Program-made: the position numbers and the translations under genes | The notes under the pieces: generated by a model | The model's database searches: none | The model's input: only the letters and a program-made list of their open reading frames with translations | Told to the model about the DNA's origin: nothing | Part shown: piece after piece, positions 1 through 8,143 of the stretch | Numbering within the stretch: the stretch's first letter is position 1 | How the letters are laid out: every line of letters starts with the position of its first letter | From: Clostridiales bacterium UBA4644 | Lineage (GTDB): Bacteria; Bacillota; Clostridia; Oscillospirales; Butyricicoccaceae | DNA: 49,593 nt | Reading direction: 5' to 3' | Assembly: GCA_002405755.1 (NCBI GenBank) | Contig: DHMK01000072.1 | Location: forward strand, 3,603 to 53,195

Positions 1-2322
1 CACGAGCTGGCCTTCGGGCTGGAAAGCCTGGGCTATGATACGCCCACCATCCGCCGCCGGGTGGCGGAGATGGCGTCCTTTTTCGGGATCCAGACCTGGT
101 TCCATAAAAGCGTGGCGAAGCTTTCCGGCGGCCAGAAGCAGCTTTTGAATCTGGCGGCCGTTATGGCGCTGCAGCCCAGCGTGCTCATTCTGGACGAGCC
201 CACCAGCCAGCTGGACCCCATCGCCGCTTCGGATTTTCTGGCGACGCTCTTCCGGATCAACCGGGAGCTGGGCACCACGGTCATCCTGACGGAGCACCGA
301 TTGGAGGAGGCCTTTGGCTTTGCCTCCCGGGTGGCCGTTTTGGAAAAGGGTGCGCTGCTTTGCACGGGAACGCCGGCAGAGGTGGGTGCGGCGCTGAAAA
401 ACGCCGGCAGCGCCATGTTTCTTGCCATGCCCGCCGCCATGCGCATCTGGAGCGCCGTAGATTCCAGGGTGCCCTGCCCGGTTTCCGTGCGGGACGGACG
501 GCGCTGGCTGCTGGACTATGGAGCGGCGCATCCGCTGAAGGCGCTTCCGGAGGAGACGCCCCCGCCGGAGACGGAAGCGCTGATCTCCGCCCGAGAGCTT
601 TGGTTCAAATATGATCAGGATCGGCCGGATGTGGTGAAGGGCCTTTCGCTGGAGGTGCGCCGGGGGCAGCTGCTGGCACTTTTGGGGGGCAACGGCACCG
701 GCAAGACCACCAGCCTGAAGCTGCTGGCCGGGCTGAAAAAGCCATGGCGGGGCGAGCTGGAGGTCCGGGGGACTGTGGGCATGCTGCCGCAGGATCCGCA
801 GACGCTGTTTGTCCGCCCCACCGTCCGGGAGGATCTGCTGGAGGTCTTGCCCCGGGCAGAGCGGAAGGATGCGGCGCTGGAGCGGGTGGTGTCTCTGTGC
901 CGGCTGACGGAGCTTTTGGACCGCCACCCCTATGATCTTTCCGGCGGGGAACAGCAGCGGGCCGCGCTGGCCAAGCTGCTGCTGCGGGATCCGGATATCC
1001 TGCTGCTGGACGAGCCTACTAAGGGGCTGGACGCGGAGTTCAAGCAGTCCTTTGGACAGATCCTGCAGACACTGCAGCGCTCCGGCGTGGCCATTCTGAT
1101 GGTCAGCCACGATATCGAGTTCTGCGCAAAATACGCAGACCGCTGCGCATTGTTTTTTGACGGCAATATCGTTACAGAGGGGCCGCCCTGGGCGTTTTTC
1201 TCCGGAAACAGCTTTTATACCACCGCCGCCAACCGCATATCACGGGAGCTGCTGCCCCGGGCGGTGACGCCGGAGGATGTGATCGCCGCCTGCGGCGGGA
1301 AAATACCGGAGACGCCGGCCCTGCCGGAATACCGCCGCCTGCCGCCTGCCCCGGAAAAGGAGGCTGCGGCCACACGGGGCCTGCCGGTCTGGCGCAAGGC
1401 GCTTGCCGCCGTCTCCGGACTTGCGGCGCTTGCGCTGATCGTTCAGGCCATCCGCGTCACCGACCTGTCCAAGCTGATCGGCGCAGAGGGGATGACGGGG
1501 TTGGCGAAGGATCGGCTGCTGCGCTACGCTGCTCTGGCGGCGGCGCTGCTGGCGTTTGCCCTGTCGGTGGGGCAGAGGGCAAGCCTTCCCGGCGGACCGG
1601 TGCAGACGCCCGTGGAAAAGCGCCGGCTGCGCAAGCGCACCGTGGCAGCTACGGTGCTGATCCTGCTGCTGATCCCGCTGACGCTGTTTGTGGGCGTGCA
1701 TTTTCTGGAGGGACGGAAGTATTATTTCATTTCGCTTTTGATCCTGCTGGAATGTATGCTGCCGTTTTTCCTGATCTTTGAGGGCCGCAGGCCCCAGGCC
1801 CGGGAGCTTGTGCTCATCGCCGTTCTGGTGGCCATGAATGTGGCGGGACGCGCGGCCTTCTTCATGCTGCCGGAGTTCAAGCCTGTTGTGGCCATGACGA
1901 TCCTGGCGGGCGTGGCCTTTGGCGGCGAGACGGGCTTTCTGGTGGGGGCCATGACCATGCTGGTCTCCAATATGCTCTTTTCGCAGGGACCCTGGACGCC
2001 CTGGCAGATGTTTGCCATGGGCATCGTGGGCTGGCTGGCCGGCGTTTTTTACCGGAAGGGCGTTTTGCGTCGGAGCAGGCTGAGCCTTTGCATCTTTGGC
2101 GTGCTTTGCTCCACTGTGGTCTACGGCGGCATCATGAATCCCGCCTCGGCTCTGATGTGGGCGGGCAAGCTCAGCTGGCCCATCGTGCTGAGCTATTATA
2201 TCACGGGCATCCCGGTGGATCTGGTCCGGGCTGCGGCCACGGCGGTCTTCCTGCTGCTGGGGGCAGAGCCCATGCTGGAAAAGCTGGATCGGATCAAGAC
2301 AAAATACGGTCTGGCAGAATGA
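1..2322 (+). CDS. Fused ECF transporter: ATPase-ATPase-S component (5' end missing)
   Basis: This is the 3' part of an energy-coupling-factor transporter protein. The reading frame is open from base 1, so the GTG at 61 is internal and the start lies upstream. The first ATPase half lacks its Walker A in this window but shows the signature SGGQKQ (near 124-141), Walker B LILDEP and a switch histidine (TEH). A complete second ATPase follows, with Walker A GGNGTGKT (near 685-710), signature LSGGEQQR, Walker B LLLDEP and H-loop SHD. From about 1390 the chain becomes membrane protein, first two extra hydrophobic segments and then an S-component-like module with a conserved QGPWTPWQM stretch (near 1984-2010). 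S components bind the vitamin and EcfA ATPases power uptake; having both ATPases and S on one chain is unusual. EcfT is not in the window. The substrate is unknown; a corrinoid is one possibility. Confidence 0.85.
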   Translation, partial: HELAFGLESLGYDTPTIRRRVAEMASFFGIQTWFHKSVAKLSGGQKQLLNLAAVMALQPSVLILDEPTSQLDPIAASDFLATLFRINRELGTTVILTEHRLEEAFGFASRVAVLEKGALLCTGTPAEVGAALKNAGSAMFLAMPAAMRIWSAVDSRVPCPVSVRDGRRWLLDYGAAHPLKALPEETPPPETEALISARELWFKYDQDRPDVVKGLSLEVRRGQLLALLGGNGTGKTTSLKLLAGLKKPWRGELEVRGTVGMLPQDPQTLFVRPTVREDLLEVLPRAERKDAALERVVSLCRLTELLDRHPYDLSGGEQQRAALAKLLLRDPDILLLDEPTKGLDAEFKQSFGQILQTLQRSGVAILMVSHDIEFCAKYADRCALFFDGNIVTEGPPWAFFSGNSFYTTAANRISRELLPRAVTPEDVIAACGGKIPETPALPEYRRLPPAPEKEAAATRGLPVWRKALAAVSGLAALALIVQAIRVTDLSKLIGAEGMTGLAKDRLLRYAALAAALLAFALSVGQRASLPGGPVQTPVEKRRLRKRTVAATVLILLLIPLTLFVGVHFLEGRKYYFISLLILLECMLPFFLIFEGRRPQARELVLIAVLVAMNVAGRAAFFMLPEFKPVVAMTILAGVAFGGETGFLVGAMTMLVSNMLFSQGPWTPWQMFAMGIVGWLAGVFYRKGVLRRSRLSLCIFGVLCSTVVYGGIMNPASALMWAGKLSWPIVLSYYITGIPVDLVRAAATAVFLLLGAEPMLEKLDRIKTKYGLAE

Positions 2323-2358
2323 TTCGGGAGAAAACGAAGCTGCGGAAGGAGCGTTTTT

Positions 2359-3108
2359 ATGGAAGAAAAGGGTTATTACGAACGGAGCTTTATTTTAGCG
2401 CCGGATGATTGCGGCGCTTCCGCCCGGATGACGCCGCTGGCGGCCTTCCGCCTGTTTCAGGCCATGGCGGCGGAGCATGCGGAGCGCATCGGCGTGGGCG
2501 GCGCGGCCATGGCGGCCAGAGGGCAGTTCTGGCTGACGGTCCACTGCCGGGTGGATTTTTTCAACTGGCCGGCCCTGGCCCGGGAGGTCCGTGCGGTCAC
2601 CTGGCCGGAGCGCTGCGGGGAAAAGGATCTGCGCTGCTTTCGGAGCTACAGCCTGCATCAGGGCGACCGGCTGGCGGCACTGGGGCGGACGCAATGGGCT
2701 GTCCTTGGCCCGGAGGGCCGGATCCTGCCCATGGGGCAGACGGGCTTTCCCATGGACTTCCCCTTCGCGGAGCTGCCCGGCATTTCAGACGCGCCCACCC
2801 GCTTCCGGGACGATTTTGCGCCGGAGGACCGGGCGGGAGAATATGCCGTCCGCTCTACAGATATTGATGTAGGCCGCCACATGAACAATGTGGCGTATGT
2901 TCGTGCGCTGCTGGACTGCTTCCCCGCAAAAACGCTGGCCGATGGCAGCATCACCTCCATGGAGGTGCATTATGCCGCACCCTGCTATGAGGGGGAGCGG
3001 CTGACCGTGTATCAGAAGCGGGAGGGCAGCCTTTGCCGCATGGCCGTCAAGCGGCCCGACGGGAAAAACGCCGTTCTGGCCGCCGTTCGCTTCCGGGAGG
3101 AAGCATAA
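2359..3108 (+). CDS. Acyl-ACP thioesterase
   Basis: A 249-residue protein of the bacterial acyl-ACP thioesterase family (double hotdog fold), which releases free fatty acids from acyl carrier protein in the cytoplasm. The first hotdog begins at the N-terminus (YYERSFIL; DDCGASARMTPLAAFRLFQ) and the second includes the typical stretch DIDVGRHMNNVAYVRALL near residue 170, with the conserved Asn and His of this family. The start is set by GGAAGGAG a few bases upstream. It follows the ECF gene by 36 bases, so it may be cotranscribed, and it ends before a strong terminator. Chain-length preference cannot be read from the sequence. Confidence 0.88.
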   Translation: MEEKGYYERSFILAPDDCGASARMTPLAAFRLFQAMAAEHAERIGVGGAAMAARGQFWLTVHCRVDFFNWPALAREVRAVTWPERCGEKDLRCFRSYSLHQGDRLAALGRTQWAVLGPEGRILPMGQTGFPMDFPFAELPGISDAPTRFRDDFAPEDRAGEYAVRSTDIDVGRHMNNVAYVRALLDCFPAKTLADGSITSMEVHYAAPCYEGERLTVYQKREGSLCRMAVKRPDGKNAVLAAVRFREEA

Positions 3109-3125
3109 CTGCAGAAAACGCAGCA

Positions 3126-3160
3126 GACCCGGCAGGCGATGTGCCTGCCGGGTCTTTTTT
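3126..3160 (+). terminator. Rho-independent terminator after the thioesterase
   Basis: A perfect 12-bp stem (3126-3137 with 3143-3154), a 5-base loop and a run of six T. The T-run is on the plus strand only, so it mainly ends the rightward transcript. Confidence 0.93.
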
Positions 3161-3174
3161 GCAAAGGATCCCGA

Positions 3175-3996
3175 TCACTGGGGCTTGGAAATGTCGGTGG
3201 AGAAGTATTTTTCCGAGAGCTGGGTCAGCGTGCCGTCGGCATCCATCTGGGCCAGCGCATCGTTGATGGCCGCCAGCAGGGAAGCGCTGTCCTCGCCCTT
3301 GCGGACGGGGATGGCCACCCGCTCCACCTCGTCGGAATAGGCCGCGATCTTGATGTTGGCCTCCGGATGCGCCTTCTGATAATCGGCAAAGACCACCTCG
3401 GCGTTGAGGGTGGCGTCAATGCGTCCGGCCAGCAGCAGCTCGATGGTCTGGTTCAGATCGTCCACGCCGGTGACAGTGGCGCCGTATTGCTCCGCCTGAT
3501 TGGCGTAGGTGCTGGAGATGGTGTTGGCCGTGGTCTTGCCCTGCAGATCCTCCATGGAATGGATCAGATCATAATCGCCCCGGACGATGACGGCGGTGCG
3601 GTTATAAGCGTAGGGCGTGGAGAAATCATATTTTTCCTCCCGGCCCGGCTCGATGCCAACGCCGTTGACCATGATGTCATAGCGGCCTGCGTCCAGACCG
3701 GCCAGCAGGCCGTCCCATTCACCCTCCACATAAGTGACGCTGACGCCCAGCTTGTCGGCGATGGCCTTTGCCACCTCCACATCATAGCCTACCAGCTGGT
3801 CGGCCTCGTCGTGATAGGTCCAGGGGGCCCAGGTGCCCTCCATGGCGACGATGATCTCACCCTTCTGCTGGATGCGGGAAAGCAGATCGCCGGTGAGCTG
3901 ATCATCGGCGGAGCCGTCCTTGCCGCAGGCGGCGAGCAGCAGAGAGCAAAGCAGGGCGGCGCACAGCAAAAGCGCCGCGAGCTGATTCTTTTTCAT
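3175..3996 (-). CDS. Polar amino acid ABC transporter, substrate-binding lipoprotein
   Basis: A 273-residue periplasmic-binding-protein-like lipoprotein (SBP family 3) that captures an amino acid outside the membrane for the permease and ATPase encoded upstream. The N-terminus is MKKNQLAALLL followed by a lipobox LLAAC. The ligand-binding core contains GTWAPWTYHDEADQLVGYDVEV, the usual opening of this family, and the later YDIMVNGVGI segment. An earlier in-frame ATG at 4017 exists, but AAGGAGCG sits directly before the ATG at 3996, which also gives a normal signal peptide. It is the last gene of a three-gene minus-strand operon (permease, ATPase, binding protein). The amino acid is not identifiable; cystine or polar amino acids are typical. 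Confidence 0.93.
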   Translation of the reverse strand: MKKNQLAALLLCAALLCSLLLAACGKDGSADDQLTGDLLSRIQQKGEIIVAMEGTWAPWTYHDEADQLVGYDVEVAKAIADKLGVSVTYVEGEWDGLLAGLDAGRYDIMVNGVGIEPGREEKYDFSTPYAYNRTAVIVRGDYDLIHSMEDLQGKTTANTISSTYANQAEQYGATVTGVDDLNQTIELLLAGRIDATLNAEVVFADYQKAHPEANIKIAAYSDEVERVAIPVRKGEDSASLLAAINDALAQMDADGTLTQLSEKYFSTDISKPQ

Positions 3997-4033
3997 GATA
4001 AAAACGCTCCTTTTCAAAGAATTTCAAAGATTT

Positions 4034-4798
4034 TCATCGATCTGAAACGAAAGACGGCCGATCGCCGCTGACGGTCCGGAGAAAGGCCCGGGTCCGCTCT
4101 TCCCGGGGATCCTGGAAGAATTCCCGGGAGGGGGCCTCCTCCACCACAACGCCGTTTTCCATAAAAATGACCTTATTGGATACGTTGCGGGCAAAGCCCA
4201 TCTCGTGGGTCACCACCAGCATGGTCATGCCCTCCTCCGCCAGCTGCCGCATGACGGAAAGCACCTCGTCGGTGAGCTCCGGATCCAGGGCGGAGGTGGG
4301 CTCGTCGAAGAAGATGATCTCCGGCCGGGTGGCGAGCGCCCGGGCAATGGCCACCCGCTGCTGCTGGCCGCCGGAGAGCTGGCTGGGATAATAGCCGCTC
4401 CGGTCCGCCATGCCCACCTTGGCCAGCATCTGCATCCCAAGCTCCTCCGCCTGGGCCTTTGGGATCTTCCGGGCCACGATCAGGCCCTCCGTCACATTCT
4501 GCAGGGCGGTCTTGTTGAGAAAAAGATTGTAGTTTTGAAAGACAAAGGCGGTCTTCCGGCGAATCCGGGCGATGTCCCGCTTGGTGGCGCGGTCCAGCTG
4601 CAGCGTTTCGCCGTCGAAGTCCATGGTTCCCCGGTCGGCCCGCTCCAGAAAGTTGACACACCGCAGCAGCGTGGTCTTGCCGGAGCCGCTTGGGCCCAAA
4701 ATGGCCACAACGTCTCCCTGCTCCACGGAAAGACTCACGCCCCTGAGCACCTCTGTCCGGCCAAAGGCCTTATAAATATCACGGAGCTCCAGCATCAT
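4034..4798 (-). CDS. Polar amino acid ABC transporter, ATP-binding protein
   Basis: A 254-residue GlnQ/TcyC-type ATPase. Visible motifs are Walker A GPSGSGKTT, Q-loop VFQNYNLF, signature LSGGQQQRVAIARAL, Walker B IIFFDEPTSALDP and the switch histidine in VVTHEMGFA. Its first ATG overlaps the permease stop by four bases (ATGA). A second ATG three bases later sits at better spacing from AGGAGG and could be the true start. It powers the permease encoded just upstream. Confidence 0.95.
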   Translation of the reverse strand: MMLELRDIYKAFGRTEVLRGVSLSVEQGDVVAILGPSGSGKTTLLRCVNFLERADRGTMDFDGETLQLDRATKRDIARIRRKTAFVFQNYNLFLNKTALQNVTEGLIVARKIPKAQAEELGMQMLAKVGMADRSGYYPSQLSGGQQQRVAIARALATRPEIIFFDEPTSALDPELTDEVLSVMRQLAEEGMTMLVVTHEMGFARNVSNKVIFMENGVVVEEAPSREFFQDPREERTRAFLRTVSGDRPSFVSDR

Positions 4799-5472
4799 GC
4801 GTCCTCCTGTTTCTGATAGGCGTTGAGCTTCTTTTCTCCCACCCGCTGCAGCTTGGTGAGCACCGTGGAAAACAGCAGGTAGATCAGTCCCACCTCGATA
4901 TAGAGCGCCAGCGGCTCATAGGTCCGGGCCACGATGCGCTGGGTCACCATAAACATCTCCGTGACGGTGATGTTGGCCGCCAGCGAGGTATCCTTCACCA
5001 GAGAGATCAGCGAATTGGCCAGAGAGGGGAAGGCCGTCCGCATGGCCTGGGGCAGAACGATGCGGCGGATGGTCTGGAAATAGGTCATGCCAACGCATTC
5101 GCCTGCCTCCAGCTGCCCCCGGGACACCGATTCCAGCGCGGCGCGGATGGTCTCCGCATCGTAGGCGCCGGAGTTCAGCGCGAAGACGATGGTAGCCGCA
5201 GGCAGCGGCTCCAGTACGATGCCCAGCTTGGGCAGGCCGTAAAAGATCACATAAAGCTGCACCAGCAGCGGCGTTCCGCGGACGATCCAGATATAGAACC
5301 GGGCGATCTGCCGCAGCACGGGGATCCGGGCATACTGCACCAGCGCCGTGCCCGTGGCGATGATCAGCGCCAGCGCAAAGGACACGATGGTCAGCGGGAT
5401 GGCGACGGTGAGGCCGGGCAGCAGGATCTTCCAGAAGGATTCTACAAGAAGGGGGATAAGCCGTTGGGCCAT
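4795..5472 (-). CDS. Polar amino acid ABC transporter, permease
   Basis: A 225-residue membrane permease of the HisM/GlnP family. It begins with a long hydrophobic helix (LVESFWKILLPGLTVAIPL), contains FYIWIVRGTPLLVQLY, and has the cytoplasmic EAA-type loop around LEAGECVGM that docks to the ATPase. AAAGGAG lies 8-9 bases before the ATG. It is the first gene of the minus-strand operon, expressed from a consensus-like promoter in the gap shared with the LysR gene, so control by that regulator is likely. Confidence 0.94.
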   Translation of the reverse strand: MAQRLIPLLVESFWKILLPGLTVAIPLTIVSFALALIIATGTALVQYARIPVLRQIARFYIWIVRGTPLLVQLYVIFYGLPKLGIVLEPLPAATIVFALNSGAYDAETIRAALESVSRGQLEAGECVGMTYFQTIRRIVLPQAMRTAFPSLANSLISLVKDTSLAANITVTEMFMVTQRIVARTYEPLALYIEVGLIYLLFSTVLTKLQRVGEKKLNAYQKQEDA

Positions 5473-5513
5473 GGAAGAAGGCTCCTTTCATTCTGCGTTT
5501 ATCACCGGTTCTT

Positions 5514-5542
5514 ATCATACTCCAAACCTTGAACAATATCAA
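5514..5542 (-). promoter_or_regulatory. Promoter of the amino acid ABC operon
   Basis: Reading the minus strand, TTGATA (5542-5537), a 17-base spacer and TATGAT (5519-5514). It lies about 40 bases before the permease start. Confidence 0.75.
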
Positions 5543-5554
5543 ATACTTATAACA

Positions 5555-5568
5555 AATGGCTACCCATT
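5555..5568. promoter_or_regulatory. Candidate LysR operator
   Basis: Inverted repeat AATGG-N4-CCATT, immediately before the -35 box of the LysR gene and upstream of the -35 of the divergent ABC operon. Its position suits a LysR-type site controlling both directions. This is inference from symmetry and position. Confidence 0.4.
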
Positions 5569-5569
5569 A

Positions 5570-5598
5570 TTGACAGGCATGGGAAAACCTGATATTCT
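5570..5598 (+). promoter_or_regulatory. Promoter of the LysR regulator gene
   Basis: TTGACA (5570-5575), 17-base spacer, TATTCT (5593-5598), about 22 bases before the start codon. Confidence 0.75.
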
Positions 5599-5619
5599 GA
5601 AGAAAAGGGAGGCGAGCGC

Positions 5620-6528
5620 ATGGAACTGCGGGTCTTGCATTATTTTTTGGCGGTGGCCCGGGAGGAAAGCATCTCCGCCGCGGCGGAGGCGCTGCATCTT
5701 TCCCAGCCCACCCTTTCCCGGCAGCTGATGGATCTGGAAAAGGAGCTGGGCAAGCGGCTGTTTCTTCGGGGCAACCGGAAGGTCACGCTGACGGAGGAGG
5801 GCCTTTTGCTGCGCAAGCGGGCCTCGGAGATCGTGGAGCTGGTGGAAAAGACGGAATGTGAGCTGCGGAAGGACGAGGAGATCCCCGCCGGCGATATTTA
5901 CATCGGCTGCTGCGAGAGCGAGGGAATGCGCATCATCGCCCAGGCGGCCCGGGCGCTGCAGCGGACCTGTCCCCAGATCCGCTATCAGCTGTTCAGCGGC
6001 AACGCCCAGGATCTCAGCGACCGGCTGGAAAAGGGCCTGCTGGACTTTACGGTGATGACCGAGCCGGGGGAGCTGGGCCAGAAATATGATGTGATCCGGC
6101 TGCCCCACCGGGACCGCTGGACGGTTTTGCTGCGGCAGGACAGCCCGCTGGCCCAAAAGGCGGTGATCCGCCCGGAGGACCTGCGGGATAAGCCGCTGAT
6201 CCTCTCCCGCAGCCACCAGCTCGACCGGGAGGGGCTGGCGTCCTGGCTCCGCTGCGATCCCAATGCGCTGCACATCGCGGCCACCTACAATCTGCTGTAC
6301 AATGCGTCGCTGCTGGTCTCCGAGGGGGTGGGCTATGCCATCTGCTTCCAGAATCTGATCAACATCTGCGGCAACAGCAACCTCTGTTACCGGCCCATGG
6401 AGCCGGCGCTGGAGATGGGCCTGTATCTGGTGCGGAAAAAATATCAGGTCTTTTCCCGGGCGGCAGAGCGCTTTCTGCAGGTGCTGCAGCAGCAGATCGG
6501 CCTGCAGGAGGGGCAGGCGGCGGAATAA
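5620..6528 (+). CDS. LysR-family transcriptional regulator
   Basis: A 302-residue LysR-type regulator. The N-terminal winged helix-turn-helix is clear (LHYFLAVAREESISAAAEALHLSQPTLSRQL, residues about 6-36), followed by the linker helix and an effector-binding domain starting near residue 90 (GDIYIGCCESEGM). It is divergent from the amino acid ABC operon with about 150 bases between starts, the standard layout for a LysR regulator and its target. GGGAGG precedes the ATG. The effector is not known; the transported amino acid is a plausible guess. Confidence 0.93.
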   Translation: MELRVLHYFLAVAREESISAAAEALHLSQPTLSRQLMDLEKELGKRLFLRGNRKVTLTEEGLLLRKRASEIVELVEKTECELRKDEEIPAGDIYIGCCESEGMRIIAQAARALQRTCPQIRYQLFSGNAQDLSDRLEKGLLDFTVMTEPGELGQKYDVIRLPHRDRWTVLLRQDSPLAQKAVIRPEDLRDKPLILSRSHQLDREGLASWLRCDPNALHIAATYNLLYNASLLVSEGVGYAICFQNLINICGNSNLCYRPMEPALEMGLYLVRKKYQVFSRAAERFLQVLQQQIGLQEGQAAE

Positions 6529-6532
6529 AAAG

Positions 6533-6569
6533 AAGCTCACGCAGGGCGGCGCCCCATGCGTGAGCTTTT
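6533..6569. terminator. Bidirectional terminator between lysR and pcp
   Basis: An 11-bp stem (6533-6543 with 6557-6567) with further pairing inside, and T-rich tracts leaving on both strands. It ends the two convergent genes. Confidence 0.85.
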
Positions 6570-6581
6570 GCTTTGCGGCGG

Positions 6582-7202
6582 TCAGAGCGATTGGGCCGCG
6601 GCCAAAACGGCGGCCTCCAGTCCGCGGACGATGTCCTCCAGCGGCAGGGCGGGGAGGGCCTTGCCCTCGGTCTGGGCAGGGATGCAGGGCACATGGATAA
6701 AGCCGGCGGGAAGGCCGGGGCAGGCCTTTGCCGCGTAATGCAGCACGGAATACATCAGATGGTTGCAGACGAAGGTCCCTGCGGAATTGGAGATGTCCGC
6801 CGGGACGCCTGCCTGCCGGATGGCCTGGACCATGGCCCGGATGGGGAGCGTGGAGAAGTAGGCGGCGGGGCCGGCGGGGTCGATGGGCCGGTCCTGGGGC
6901 TGTGCTCCGGCGTTGTCCGGAATGCGGGCGTCGTCTACATTGATGGCCACCCGCTCCGGCGTGATGGCGGCGCGGCCTGCGGCCTGTCCCACGCAGATCA
7001 CCAGCCGGGGCTGATGCGCCCTGATCGCCTGGATGACGGTCTCCTCCGCGCGGCCAAAGACCGTGGGAACCTCCAGCGGGACCACCGAAAGACCGGGACA
7101 CTGGACGCGCTTCACAGCCTCCAGCGCCGGGTTGACGGCCTCGCCGCCAAAGGGGTCAAAGCCGGTGAGCAGGATCCGGCAGCAGGGCTCGGTATGCTCC
7201 AT
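6582..7202 (-). CDS. pcp: Pyroglutamyl-peptidase I (pyrrolidone carboxylate peptidase)
   Basis: A 206-residue cytoplasmic cysteine peptidase (family C15) that removes N-terminal pyroglutamate from peptides. It shows LLTGFDPFGGEAVNPA at the N-terminus, the catalytic-glutamate region GRAAITPERVAIN, the catalytic cysteine in SNSAGTFVCN, and the late HVPCIPAQ segment that carries the active-site histidine. An in-frame upstream ATG at 7376 is rejected because GGAAAGGAG sits just before the ATG at 7202 and the family begins here. It is a single-gene unit with its own promoter. Confidence 0.93.
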   Translation of the reverse strand: MEHTEPCCRILLTGFDPFGGEAVNPALEAVKRVQCPGLSVVPLEVPTVFGRAEETVIQAIRAHQPRLVICVGQAAGRAAITPERVAINVDDARIPDNAGAQPQDRPIDPAGPAAYFSTLPIRAMVQAIRQAGVPADISNSAGTFVCNHLMYSVLHYAAKACPGLPAGFIHVPCIPAQTEGKALPALPLEDIVRGLEAAVLAAAQSL

Positions 7203-7242
7203 AATGCGTCTCCTTTCCGGATCGATGCGCGATCCTGAGACC

Positions 7243-7271
7243 ACTGTAGCATCCGGCGGCGGCGCTGTCAA
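7243..7271 (-). promoter_or_regulatory. Promoter of pcp
   Basis: On the minus strand, TTGACA (7271-7266), a GC-rich 17-base spacer and TACAGT (7248-7243). Confidence 0.6.
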
Positions 7272-7453
7272 TCCGAAAGTGGGAAGAAAGCAATAGACAA
7301 AGCGCCGGCTCTTCCGGCGGGGAAAATGTGGCGGGATGCCCAAAATGGAAGGATCTGCATGGATTTTTGCCGCCATAGATTGGATTTTGCAGGAGAAAAT
7401 GCGGCTTACCAGAAAAAGTGGATTAAAATATTGGCCGTTTCTTTGCCAAAGCC

Positions 7454-7495
7454 GTGATAATCACTATTGACAAAAGGGCGCGTTTCCGATAAAGT
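7454..7495 (+). promoter_or_regulatory. Hydrogenase operon promoter with an adjacent palindrome
   Basis: TTGACA (7467-7472), 17-base spacer, TAAAGT (7490-7495). Just upstream is the palindrome GTGAT-A-ATCAC (7454-7464), a possible activator or repressor site. The 446-base gap between pcp and hydC also holds the pcp promoter (7243-7271) and a leader hairpin (7592-7620); nothing else convincing was seen in 7275-7450. Confidence 0.55.
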
Positions 7496-7591
7496 TAGAA
7501 CTATGATATGGTAAAAGGGCGAAGTGGGGCCATTTTGGCTTTTGCCCGGGAAAACCGTTCAGCGATTCAGTTATATTATTGTTAATTAAGG

Positions 7592-7620
7592 AGCGCCGCC
7601 GGCTCAGGTCTGCCGGCGCT
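7592..7620 (+). promoter_or_regulatory. GC-rich hairpin in the hydrogenase mRNA leader
   Basis: AGCGCCG (7592-7598) pairs with CGGCGCT (7614-7620); an alternative GCCGGC pairing (7598-7603 with 7612-7617) is possible. It lies about 30 bases before the hydC start, which has only a weak ribosome-binding site (GCGGGG), so it could affect translation or mRNA stability. There is no T-run. Confidence 0.45.
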
Positions 7621-7648
7621 GCTCCGTTACAGAAGCGGGGTATGTCCA

Positions 7649-8143
7649 ATGAAGAAAAATGAGACCAATGTTCTGGAACGCATCGGGCAGATCTGTGAGG
7701 CGCAAGGCTGTCAGCCCTGTAATCTCATCGCCATCATGCAGGATATCCAGGCGGAATACAAGTATCTCAGCGAGGAAGCGTTGACGCTGGTGGCGGAAAA
7801 GCTGGGTGTGAGCACGGCCCGGGTCTACAGCGTGGCCACCTTCTATGAAAACTTCTCGCTGGAGCCCAACGGAAAGCATATCATTAAGGTCTGCGCCGGA
7901 ACGGCCTGCCATGTGCGCAAGTCTCAGCCCATTTACGACGCCATCCGGGATTATCTCGGCCTCACCGGCAAGAAAAAGACCTCTGCAGACGGGATGTTTA
8001 CGCTGGAGACCGTGGCATGTCTCGGCGCCTGCGGTCTGGCGCCGGTCATTACCGTGGACGGCGAGGTCCACGCCAAGATGACGCCGGAATCCGCCCTGAT
8101 CCTGCTGGAAAATATTCGTGGAGAGGAGGCTGCCGCCTTATGA
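7649..8143 (+). CDS. hydC: [FeFe]-hydrogenase subunit HydC / NuoE-like [2Fe-2S] protein
   Basis: A 164-residue thioredoxin-like ferredoxin of the NuoE/HndA family. The four [2Fe-2S] ligands are C-x4-C in KVCAGTACHVR and C-x3-C in VACLGACGLAP. In trimeric hydrogenases this small subunit carries electrons between the flavin subunit and the catalytic subunit in the cytoplasm. Its stop overlaps the next start (ATGA), which points to translational coupling. Because NuoF-like and hydrogenase subunits follow directly and no other complex I genes are present, this is a hydrogenase subunit rather than NADH:quinone oxidoreductase. Confidence 0.93.
   Translation: MKKNETNVLERIGQICEAQGCQPCNLIAIMQDIQAEYKYLSEEALTLVAEKLGVSTARVYSVATFYENFSLEPNGKHIIKVCAGTACHVRKSQPIYDAIRDYLGLTGKKKTSADGMFTLETVACLGACGLAPVITVDGEVHAKMTPESALILLENIRGEEAAAL

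Noticed and set aside
7579..7590. Possible Rex site TTGTTAATTAAG before hydC
   Set aside because: Only one half-site matches; the second half of the Rex palindrome is absent.
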